Below, piece by piece: positions 1-4,762 of a stretch of 6,305 nucleotides of DNA. The notes beneath the pieces were generated by a model. The model saw nothing but the letters and a program-made list of their open reading frames with translations, was not told the DNA's origin and made no database searches. Position 1 is the first letter of the stretch, and every line of letters begins with the position of its first letter. A program made the position numbers and the translations under genes. Source of the stretch: Chloroflexota bacterium (GTDB lineage Bacteria; Chloroflexota; Dehalococcoidia; Lucifugimonadales; Lucifugimonadaceae). The stretch spans positions 1-6,305 of the forward strand of contig JACQUF010000048.1 in NCBI GenBank assembly GCA_016210435.1, given 5' to 3'.

Positions 1-131
1 AGGTAGGCGTGCGCCACGCGGCCGGTAGCGACCGCGTTCCGCAATGTGACCGCCACGTGCTGCTGCCCCACGACGTCTGCGAAACGCTGCGGACGCCATT
101 TGCGGTAATAGACCTGTCCTTCGACGGGCAT
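1..131 (-). CDS. dnaX: DNA polymerase III subunit gamma/tau, N-terminal fragment (cut by window edge)
   Basis: DnaX is the clamp-loader ATPase of the replicative DNA polymerase. Only the first 43 codons lie in the window; the gene runs off the left edge on the minus strand. The translation begins [17 protein letters not shown] and continues with ADVVGQQHV and GRVAHAY. This is the family's characteristic opening (YRKWRP, F-x-D-V-V-G-Q-x-H-V, then a G-R-x-x-H-A-Y-L block just before the Walker A loop, which lies outside the window). The ATG at 131-129 has a GGAG ribosome-binding site inside the last codons of ybeY (plus-strand 139-142). Only 3 nt separate the two genes, so translational coupling with ybeY is likely. 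The piece is too short for the standard minimum ORF length but the match is specific. Nothing can be said about a tau C-terminal extension. Confidence 0.88.
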   Translation of the reverse strand, partial: MPVEGQVYYRKWRPQRFADVVGQQHVAVTLRNAVATGRVAHAY

Positions 132-134
132 GTA

Positions 135-644
135 TCAGCTCCGGTCCCGGGCCGATGTCGTGCCGAGGACCTGTTCGAGAATCGCATCCTGTTTCTTGAA
201 CATGACGCGCTCCTCATCGATATCAGCGTGGTCGAAACCAAGCAGGTGCAGGACGCCGTGAATGGTCAGGAGTGCAAGCTCCCGGCCGACCGGGTGGCCC
301 GCGGCGGCTGCCTGCCGCTCAGCCTGAGGGTACGAAATGATGACATCCCCGAGCGTCGCTACCTCGCCAGGCCCTGTGGGGAAGTCGCTTGGGTCGACCT
401 TTCCATCACGGGCGTTCGGTGAGGCGCCAAACGAAAGCACGTCGGTCACCTTGTCCTCGCCGCGGAACTCGCGATTCAGCCGCTGCAAGGCTTCATCGTC
501 CGTGATCGTGATCGAAGCACGCGTCGGGCCGCTGAGCCGTTCCCTCCTGAGAGCCAGTTCCGCGACGCGAACGAGCGTTTCCGGGGCAACGAGGCCCTGA
601 AATCGCTCATCAACGTGAAAGTCAGCATGGAACCTGGGTGGCAT
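135..644 (-). CDS. ybeY: Endoribonuclease YbeY (16S rRNA maturation factor)
   Basis: YbeY is a cytoplasmic zinc-dependent endoribonuclease that helps mature the 3' end of 16S rRNA and takes part in ribosome quality control. The 169-aa product has the family zinc motif H-x3-H-x5-H as HGVLHLLGFDH at residues 129-139 (ligands H129, H133, H139). It also has the conserved block around 56-72 (LNREFRGEDKVTDVLSF) and the strand LGDVIIS at 98-104. The length is normal to slightly long for the family. The ATG at 644 follows a GAAGG-like site about 5 nt upstream. The real family similarity begins near residue 8 (DFHVDERF), so the first few residues are the least certain part. It lies 21 nt after the 110-aa gene and 3 nt before dnaX, consistent with one operon. 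Confidence 0.95.
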   Translation of the reverse strand: MPPRFHADFHVDERFQGLVAPETLVRVAELALRRERLSGPTRASITITDDEALQRLNREFRGEDKVTDVLSFGASPNARDGKVDPSDFPTGPGEVATLGDVIISYPQAERQAAAAGHPVGRELALLTIHGVLHLLGFDHADIDEERVMFKKQDAILEQVLGTTSARDRS

Positions 645-665
645 TCGGCCTTCAGTATCGCGGAT

Positions 666-998
666 TCATTCGGCGCGCCGTGCGAATTCCGCCTTTTCGA
701 GCAGGAGGCGCAGACGGTTGACGAGCTTGACGTAACGAGGGTCGCCGTCGGTGAGCTTGTGCGCGGCCTGCAGGGCCATGAACAGGCCATCGCGGACTTC
801 GGGGGCCCTGAACTGGCTGACTTCGACGTACATACGCGCCTGGAAAAGACCGGGGAGAACGTCGTCGTAAATCAGCGCTGCGGCCCACGAATCAAGTGGC
901 GGACGGACGAAATCCTCGGCGACTCGCACCGTCTCTTCGATCATGCCGAAAAGCATGTTCCTGGGGTCACCCTTGTCCGGAGTTGGTTGAGCATTCAT
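666..998 (-). CDS. Conserved-looking hypothetical protein, 110 aa, mostly helical
   Basis: I do not recognise a family. The ATG at 998-996 has a strong GGGAGG ribosome-binding site (plus-strand 1006-1011) and gives 110 residues starting MNAQPTPDKG. A longer in-frame reading up to 1325 runs antisense to VanZ and is R/G-rich in the manner of non-coding frames, so I rejected it. The protein is soluble and looks alpha-helical: an N-terminal stretch with MLFGMIEETVRVAEDFV, a middle with PPLDSWAAALIYDD and ARMYVEVSQF, and a charged amphipathic C-terminus (RLRLLLEKAEFARRAE). There is no signal peptide, transmembrane helix, Cys/His cluster or catalytic motif that I can name. It sits directly upstream of ybeY with a 21-nt gap, so it is probably co-transcribed. 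The real coding status rests on the good start site, the clean spacing and the protein-like composition. Confidence 0.75.
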   Translation of the reverse strand: MNAQPTPDKGDPRNMLFGMIEETVRVAEDFVRPPLDSWAAALIYDDVLPGLFQARMYVEVSQFRAPEVRDGLFMALQAAHKLTDGDPRYVKLVNRLRLLLEKAEFARRAE

Positions 999-1005
999 CG
1001 TTGGA

Positions 1006-1026
1006 CCTCCCGATTTGGCAGGGAGG
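1006..1026 (-). promoter_or_regulatory. Hairpin that would sequester the ribosome-binding site of the 110-aa gene
   Basis: On the minus strand, CCTCCC (plus 1021-1026) pairs perfectly with the Shine-Dalgarno GGGAGG (plus 1006-1011) across a 9-nt loop. The whole ribosome-binding site would be inside the 3' arm of a 6-bp, five-of-six G:C stem ending 7 nt before the ATG. The VanZ stop codon is about 60 nt upstream, so ribosomes finishing VanZ would not melt it directly. The pairing is visible in the sequence. A role in limiting translation is inference, and a pairing this short can occur by chance. Confidence 0.4.
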
Positions 1027-1081
1027 CGGATCGAAGCCTGGTTCGGGAAGGGTCTCATAGTCGGCCCGGCACCGTACTCTG

Positions 1082-1534
1082 TCAACGAAGGCCCGGCGCC
1101 GCGCGCCTCCAGGCAACCCATCCCCAGGCAACGCCGATCCCGGTCACCGTGCCTGCGAGATCGATCGCCAGGTCCTCGACCGAAAAGACCCGTCCGCTGA
1201 CGAACGTCTGGTGGTATTCGTCCGATATCGCGTAGAGCATCGATGTCAGCCCTGCGATATGTGCCAGGACGAAACCGGTCAGCGGCATTAAAGGCGCCTG
1301 TCCGGACGATGCCCTTCTTCGCCACTCAGCCAGTGCTCGGAAGAGGAGCAGCGTCAGCACGAAGTACTCCCCGAAATGGAATACCCCGGAGACATAGCGG
1401 ACCCCGGAGAACGGCCCCAGGTAGTCCTCGGCCTGATCCGCGCTCCGACCGGACAACCAGAAGATGACTCCCGCCCACGCAAGCACCGGGACGAGATGGA
1501 GAACTACCCACGGCAGCCCGCGTCGGGCTTCCAA
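1082..1534 (-). CDS. VanZ-like family membrane protein
   Basis: This is a small polytopic membrane protein of the VanZ-like family, named after the teicoplanin-resistance accessory protein; most members have no established function. Family hallmarks are the block SDEYHQTFVSGR with the following D-x-x-x-D (VEDLAIDLAGT), and the HFGEYF segment in the second helix. Hydrophobic stretches suggest four membrane helices: LHLVPVLAWAGVIFWL, the region after FHFGEY, the segment before SDEYHQ, and the C-terminal LAGTVTGIGVAWGWVAW. The start is uncertain. The open frame extends to 1672, but that part overlaps the mutarotase gene and does not look like VanZ. I chose the TTG at 1534-1532, just after the mutarotase stop, giving 150 aa. 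GTG or TTG codons further upstream are alternatives. The protein is probably in one transcript with its neighbours, and antibiotic resistance should not be assumed. Confidence 0.82.
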   Translation of the reverse strand: MEARRGLPWVVLHLVPVLAWAGVIFWLSGRSADQAEDYLGPFSGVRYVSGVFHFGEYFVLTLLLFRALAEWRRRASSGQAPLMPLTGFVLAHIAGLTSMLYAISDEYHQTFVSGRVFSVEDLAIDLAGTVTGIGVAWGWVAWRRAAPGLR

Positions 1535-1535
1535 T

Positions 1536-1550
1536 CGTAGAGTCTCTACG
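1536..1550. repeat. 15-bp near-perfect palindrome over the mutarotase stop codon
   Basis: CGTAGAG-T-CTCTACG has two 7-bp arms that are exact reverse complements around a single central base. It covers the TAG stop of the minus-strand mutarotase (plus 1546-1548) and ends one base before the proposed VanZ TTG start. As RNA the central bases would have to form the loop, leaving about a 5-6 bp stem between the two reading frames. It may tune coupling between the genes or bind a protein, or it may be a chance palindrome. Confidence 0.4.
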
Positions 1551-1908
1551 AGAGCCGACGGTGCTGCCCCACTGGCCAATCGAGGTCGTATACAAGTTCC
1601 ATCGGCGTCCACCAGTCTTCCGGCCTTGCTTCCGCGACTTGTTGCTGGAAAGTCCGCATGAGCTGGTCCCATTCCCTGGACTGCGCGTTGCTCGTGTACT
1701 TTTGGAAGTCCCGTTCCGGCACGAAATCGTCCGGCGCCTCGTAGTACATGAACAGATGGTTGCCGAGCAGGAAGATCTTCATCTTCTTGATGCCGGCGGC
1801 GTTGAGCGAATTGACGACGTCAGGCCAGACCTCACGGTGATAGCGCTTGTAGAGGTCGATCGTCGCGGGGTCGTTCTTGAGATCGAGCGCCTGTCCGAAG
1901 GATTTCAT
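1546..1908 (-). CDS. L-rhamnose/L-fucose mutarotase family protein (single domain)
   Basis: Members of the RhaM family (COG3254) interconvert alpha and beta anomers of 6-deoxy sugars in the cytoplasm. The 120-aa product starts MKSFGQALDLKNDP and keeps the expected active-site pattern Y-x3-H (Y20, H24 in LYKRYHREVWPD) and a conserved Trp (W80 in SREWDQLM). The stretch GNHLFMYYEAPDDF, then SREWDQLM and a C-terminal W-x-x-ME-x-VYDL, resembles the L-fucose-mutarotase subgroup from fucose oxidation clusters more than E. coli RhaM. That is from memory of the family, so sugar specificity is inference. The ATG at 1908-1906 is preceded by GGAGG with ideal spacing; an upstream in-frame ATG at 1959 was rejected. 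It diverges from the tandem mutarotase gene and is the first gene of the minus-strand run toward dnaX. Confidence 0.9.
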   Translation of the reverse strand: MKSFGQALDLKNDPATIDLYKRYHREVWPDVVNSLNAAGIKKMKIFLLGNHLFMYYEAPDDFVPERDFQKYTSNAQSREWDQLMRTFQQQVAEARPEDWWTPMELVYDLDWPVGQHRRLS

Positions 1909-2072
1909 GTCTGCCTCCGAGGGATTCATCGTGCTCAGGTTGGCGAAAGCGCAGCGCATAGGGTACCGTTCGCCCAGAATCGCCTCCTGACCGCTCGCTG
2001 GGGGCGAAATCGAGTGACCCAGATCGCAGGCTTCCGATTGAACGTCTCGTGAATCGGGGAAGAGGAGCAGAG
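1909..2072. promoter_or_regulatory. Divergent intergenic region between the two mutarotase genes
   Basis: These 164 nt separate the starts of the single-domain mutarotase (minus) and the tandem mutarotase (plus) and must hold the promoter or promoters for at least one side. Both ends carry strong ribosome-binding sites: GGAGG for the minus gene and AGGAG (2063-2067) for the plus gene. I could not find a convincing -35/-10 pair with normal spacing on either strand. The one clear structural element is the inverted repeat at 2034-2057. The arrangement suggests shared regulation of the two mutarotases, but no regulator gene is visible in the window. Confidence 0.55.
2034..2057. promoter_or_regulatory. 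Candidate operator: 24-bp inverted repeat upstream of the tandem mutarotase
   Basis: CCGATT (2034-2039) and AATCGG (2052-2057) are exact reverse complements separated by 12 nt. Allowing one mismatch extends the arms to 8 nt (CCGATTGA against TGAATCGG, 7 of 8 paired). Half-sites spaced by about one and a half to two helical turns suit a dimeric regulator, and the site lies 15 nt before the ATG, where binding could block initiation or elongation. The right arm is part of GAATCGGGGAA, which recurs at 2867-2877 upstream of the VOC gene. Regulation is inference. Confidence 0.35.
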
Positions 2073-2720
2073 ATGAAGCGCGTCTCGATGCAACTGAAGG
2101 TGAAGAAGGACCGCATCCCCGAGTACGTCGACGCCCACCGCAAGGTGTGGCCAGATATGCTGGAAGCGTTGCGCAGGCACGGCCACAGCAACTACTCCAT
2201 CTTCATGGATGCCGATGGCTACCTGCACTTCTACCTGGAGATGCCCGACGACCACGACGAAGCTTTTGCAGATATGGCCGCTGAACCTGTGAGCGCACGT
2301 TGGGGCGAGTACATGTCGCCATTGTTCGAGAGCCGGACAAGAGTGCCGATGACCGAGGTATTCCATCTCGACGCGCCGCCGGACCGGCCAAGAAAGCATC
2401 AAAGAATCGGGTTCTTGCTGAAGGTAAAACGCGATCGAATCGAGCCCTACAGGGAACACCACCGAAAGGTCTGGCCTGACATGCTGGCCGCGCTTACCCG
2501 GCACGGCTGGCACAACTACTCGCTTTTCATGCGCTCCGATGGCCTCCTGTTCGGTTACGTCGAGGTGCTGGATTCGTTCCAGAAGGCGCTGAGCGGGATG
2601 GCAAAGGAAGACGTGAACGCCCGCTGGCAGGCGTTCATGGCCCCTTACTTCGAAAATCTGGGCGGCGGCCGGCCAGACGAAAACATGCGAGAACTCCGGG
2701 AGGTCTTTCACCTGGACTAG
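2073..2720 (+). CDS. Tandem two-domain L-rhamnose mutarotase (RhaM-RhaM fusion)
   Basis: The 215-aa protein is two complete RhaM-type domains head to tail, whereas family members are normally about 100-120 aa single-domain proteins. Domain 1 is about residues 1-100 and domain 2 about 109-215, joined by a short charged linker (APPDRPRKHQ). Both keep the active-site pattern: Y18, H22, W26 and W77 in domain 1; Y126, H130, W134 and W185 in domain 2. The Y18/H22 numbering equals that of E. coli RhaM. Each domain ends with EVFHLD. By hand alignment about 46 of the first 86 positions are identical, with an offset of 108 residues, so this is an internal duplication that has diverged without losing catalytic residues. 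The ATG at 2073 was chosen for its AGGAG site 5 nt upstream over a GTG at 2049. The likely role is anomer interconversion of L-rhamnose or a related deoxy sugar. Family mutarotases are dimeric, so the fusion could be a covalent pseudodimer. Confidence 0.92.
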   Translation: MKRVSMQLKVKKDRIPEYVDAHRKVWPDMLEALRRHGHSNYSIFMDADGYLHFYLEMPDDHDEAFADMAAEPVSARWGEYMSPLFESRTRVPMTEVFHLDAPPDRPRKHQRIGFLLKVKRDRIEPYREHHRKVWPDMLAALTRHGWHNYSLFMRSDGLLFGYVEVLDSFQKALSGMAKEDVNARWQAFMAPYFENLGGGRPDENMRELREVFHLD

Positions 2721-2740
2721 GGTCCCATGACGTCGCCCTG

Positions 2741-2778
2741 CCCCGGTCCCACCGTCCGTCCTTCCCGCTCGACCGGGG
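2741..2778. repeat. Inverted repeat with 8-bp perfect arms
   Basis: CCCCGGTC at 2741-2748 is the exact reverse complement of GACCGGGG at 2771-2778, with a 22-nt pyrimidine-rich spacer. It begins 20 nt after the stop codon of the tandem mutarotase. The stem is strongly G:C and could protect the 3' end of the upstream transcript, but without a T-tract it is not a classical intrinsic terminator. Confidence 0.5.
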
Positions 2779-2781
2779 GAC

Positions 2782-2796
2782 GACAGCCGCGCTGTC
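2782..2796. repeat. Short perfect hairpin, 6-bp stem with 3-nt loop
   Basis: GACAGC-CGC-GCTGTC is a perfect stem-loop directly after the 2741-2778 inverted repeat. An overlapping alternative pairs CTGGC (2796-2800) with GCCAG (2810-2814). A cluster of such stems suggests structured RNA or a dispersed palindromic element. Function is unknown. Confidence 0.4.
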
Positions 2797-2845
2797 TGGC
2801 GTCTCCGTTGCCAGGCGAGGCCTCGGTTGATGCGAAGATCATCCT

Positions 2846-2904
2846 GCGATCGCCTCGCCCCGATCGAATCGGGGAAAGGGTGCCCGGAGGGCGGGTGAGG
2901 GGAG
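2846..2904. repeat. REP-like palindromic intergenic element ahead of the VOC gene
   Basis: The core is CCCCGAT-CGA-ATCGGGG (2858-2874), a perfect 7-bp stem with a 3-nt loop. On its left is GCGATCGC; on its right is a G-rich tail containing GCCCGGAGGGC and ending GGTGAGGGGAG. A C-rich/G-rich palindrome of about 60 nt between genes has the look of dispersed extragenic palindromic repeats common in high-GC bacteria. Only one copy is in the window, so the dispersed nature is a guess. The tail doubles as the ribosome-binding site of the VOC gene. Confidence 0.35.
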
Positions 2905-2910
2905 CCAAAT

Positions 2911-3387
2911 ATGGAAATCCGTGCCCTGTACCACACCGGTTTCGTGGTTGCCCACCTTGACCGGTCCTTGAAGTTCTACACGGAGGTGCTGGGCATGCGG
3001 GTCGAACGACCTCCGACCGAGCTTGAAGGCGAATGGATCTCGACCGTCGTCGGATACAAGGGCGCGCGGCTGCGATCGGCTTTCGTCGGGATAGGGGATG
3101 GACATTCCATCGAACTGATCCAATACCTGGCGCCGAAAGGGACCGACGGCACCGTGGAGAGGGAACGAAACCGTGTCGGGTCGTCGCACTGTGGAATGCT
3201 CGTCGACGACGTGCGGAGCTGGTATGACCGCGTCAGGGACGCAGGCGCCGCGGTGACCGGCCCGCCATCCCTTCGCGATGTCGAATTCCCGTGGGCCCGC
3301 TACGCATTCTATTTCCAGGACCCGGACGGCAACTGGCTGGAATTCGCGGAGCGCGCGCCGAAACCCGCAGATTCCAGGGCGAACTGA
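2911..3387 (+). CDS. VOC-superfamily (glyoxalase/epimerase fold) metalloenzyme
   Basis: The 158-aa protein has two beta-alpha-beta-beta-beta modules of the vicinal oxygen chelate fold. The four expected metal ligands are all present: H8 (LYHTGFVV), E68 (SIELIQY), H93 (SSHCGMLVDD) and E144 (DPDGNWLEF). Other family marks are LDRSLKFYTEVLGMRV at 16-31 and the terminal DPDGNWLEF. Known members with this layout include glyoxalase I, methylmalonyl-CoA epimerase and ring-cleaving dioxygenases. The substrate cannot be read from sequence. The ATG at 2911 follows AGGGGAG (2898-2904) with a 6-nt gap. It is on the same strand as the tandem mutarotase, 190 nt downstream, so co-transcription is possible but not certain. 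A role in sugar or sugar-acid catabolism is inferred only from position. The C-terminal PKPADSRAN tail is probably disordered. Confidence 0.9.
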   Translation: MEIRALYHTGFVVAHLDRSLKFYTEVLGMRVERPPTELEGEWISTVVGYKGARLRSAFVGIGDGHSIELIQYLAPKGTDGTVERERNRVGSSHCGMLVDDVRSWYDRVRDAGAAVTGPPSLRDVEFPWARYAFYFQDPDGNWLEFAERAPKPADSRAN

Positions 3388-3388
3388 T

Positions 3389-4741
3389 TCAGCGCGGCTC
3401 AGGACGCGTCTCTCTCCGCAGCTCCGAGTCCGCAAGCGCAGCTGAACGTCCGCGAGGTAGCGAGTCCGTGGGCAGCCGCATCTCCGGGAAGGCGAGGAAG
3501 ATGACGCCGAGCGCAACGAGACAGGCGGTCGCCATGATCGTGACGGCCAGCGTGGGCGTGAGAGCGGCGGCAATCGCGCCCACGACCAGACTGCTTATCG
3601 GGTACGCGCCGATCACGAATGCCTGGAGGCCGAGCATCCGTCCCCGCATCGTATCTGGCGTCAGGATCAGATAGAGACTCGAATGCATTACGCTGAAGGC
3701 GCCGCCAACAACGCCGATCATCAGGAAGACGCCGAATGAGACCGCGTACCAGCGTGAGAAGGCAAACGCGATCCCGAGGCCGCCCAGGAGTGCGCTGGCC
3801 GCGAGCAGCAATCGCCCGTGATAGCGCAGGCGGGGCCCTGCCGCCGAGATCATCACTGTCGTGACGATCGAGCCTATTGCAGGCGCGGAAAGCAGCAGGC
3901 CAAAGAGTGCGGGACCCGTCCCGAGGACGTCCTTTGCAAAGACCGGGGCGAGCGCCTCATGAGTAAAGCCGAACAGGTTCTGCACGGCCACAACCGCGAT
4001 GACGGCTATGAGGGCGCGGCTCTGGCGCGCGTACCGGACTGCTTCGAAGAGGGATCGGGTGAATGGCTCACGGGCTGACTGGCGTGTCCGCCAGAGGCGT
4101 GGCAAGCGTCGCATCAGCCACATCGACAGCAGGTACTGGCTTGATACAGCGACGAACACGTAACCGGCGTCCACGAAACGCAACACGATGCCCGCAAGGT
4201 TCGAACCTGCCAGCGTTCCGATCGTCCACGCGAGCATATCGAGCGACACGGCGCTGGTAGCGCCCCGCCTGCCTGCTACACCAATCAGGTAAGTCCGCCG
4301 GGCTGGCACCTCAATCGTCCAGAGCAGGCCGCTCAGGCTCGTGTAGGCGAAGATGTGCCAGAGCTCGAGCCGTCCCGAGAAGACGAGCGCAGCCATGGCG
4401 AGCGTCAGAATCGCCAGGCTCGACTGCGAGATGCGGACGACCCTCAATCGGGGAATGCGATCCGCGACCACGCCCATCACGGGGCCGGCGATGAGGAATG
4501 GCGTAAACCGGAAGAACGAGAGCAGGCCAACCGCGAAGGGTGAATCGGTGCGTTCGACCACAAGCCATGCAAGGGTGGTTACTTCGGCAACCCTCGCCGG
4601 GTACGTGAAGATGCTCGAAAACCAGATCCGCAGGAAGGCGGGGTGCCGGAGCGGCCGGATCGAAGCGAGCGACGCCAGCGGGCCACGGCTAAGTGCCGAA
4701 GCGCGTACTGGACTGACCGGAATCTGCGTGATGTTCGCCAT
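3389..4741 (-). CDS. Major facilitator superfamily transporter (EntS/MFS_3-like), downstream copy
   Basis: This is a 450-aa integral membrane protein with about 12 predicted helices, typical for MFS. The cytoplasmic loop 2-3 motif A appears as GPVMGVVADRIPRL at 86-99, and a conserved EVPARR follows at 144-149. A second-half TPDTMRGRMLGLQAF block matches the R-G-R loop common in the EntS-like exporter branch. The N-terminal 35 residues and C-terminal 30 residues (RGRSAALADSELRRETRPEPR) are charged cytoplasmic tails. It is clearly paralogous to the adjacent transporter. The ATG at 4741 is the first good start after the upstream stop, but no Shine-Dalgarno precedes it: the 21-nt spacer is pyrimidine-rich. 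Its stop faces the VOC stop with one base between. Substrate and direction are unknown; this branch is mostly efflux, but sugar or acid uptake cannot be excluded. Confidence 0.9.
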   Translation of the reverse strand: MANITQIPVSPVRASALSRGPLASLASIRPLRHPAFLRIWFSSIFTYPARVAEVTTLAWLVVERTDSPFAVGLLSFFRFTPFLIAGPVMGVVADRIPRLRVVRISQSSLAILTLAMAALVFSGRLELWHIFAYTSLSGLLWTIEVPARRTYLIGVAGRRGATSAVSLDMLAWTIGTLAGSNLAGIVLRFVDAGYVFVAVSSQYLLSMWLMRRLPRLWRTRQSAREPFTRSLFEAVRYARQSRALIAVIAVVAVQNLFGFTHEALAPVFAKDVLGTGPALFGLLLSAPAIGSIVTTVMISAAGPRLRYHGRLLLAASALLGGLGIAFAFSRWYAVSFGVFLMIGVVGGAFSVMHSSLYLILTPDTMRGRMLGLQAFVIGAYPISSLVVGAIAAALTPTLAVTIMATACLVALGVIFLAFPEMRLPTDSLPRGRSAALADSELRRETRPEPR

Positions 4742-4762
4742 GTGAAATCGGGAAGGAAGGCC

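Larger units (their letters stand above)
2721..2910. other. Structured 190-nt spacer between tandem mutarotase and VOC gene
   Basis: No gene is supported here. Open frames on both strands are short, rich in Arg/Pro/Gly and have no recognisable start. The spacer instead contains several inverted repeats, listed separately: 2741-2778 (8-bp arms), 2782-2796 (6-bp stem, 3-nt loop) and 2858-2874 (7-bp stem, 3-nt loop), plus the palindrome GCGATCGC at 2846-2853. The 3' end is very G-rich and supplies the VOC ribosome-binding site. It could hold a terminator-like element, a processing site or a dispersed intergenic repeat. None of the stems is followed by a U-run on the plus strand. Confidence 0.5.

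Noticed and set aside
615..1235. Plus-strand open frame of 206 codons
   Set aside because: It is a mirror of the 110-aa, VanZ and ybeY coding strands; there is no ribosome-binding site and no recognisable domain.
999..1325. N-terminal extension of the 110-aa protein over VanZ
   Set aside because: The extension is Arg/Gly-rich and overlaps the VanZ coding region in another frame. The internal ATG at 998 has a much better ribosome-binding site.
1535..1672. Long N-terminal extension of VanZ
   Set aside because: It lies inside the mutarotase gene in another frame and is not hydrophobic or VanZ-like, so a start near the mutarotase stop is preferred.
2858..2874. Intrinsic terminator after the tandem mutarotase
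   Set aside because: The stem is perfect but is followed by AAAGGG rather than a T-run on the plus strand, and it lies 138 nt after the stop codon.
1935..2936. Long minus-strand open frame of 333 codons across the tandem mutarotase
   Set aside because: It is antisense to a clearly recognised two-domain enzyme with a strong start site. Its length reflects the high G+C content and codon bias of the real gene, and its translation has no family features.
2839..3573. Minus-strand open frame of 244 codons over the VOC gene
   Set aside because: It is antisense to the VOC gene, whose metal ligands and start are intact; the translation is Arg/Pro/Ser-rich with no motif.
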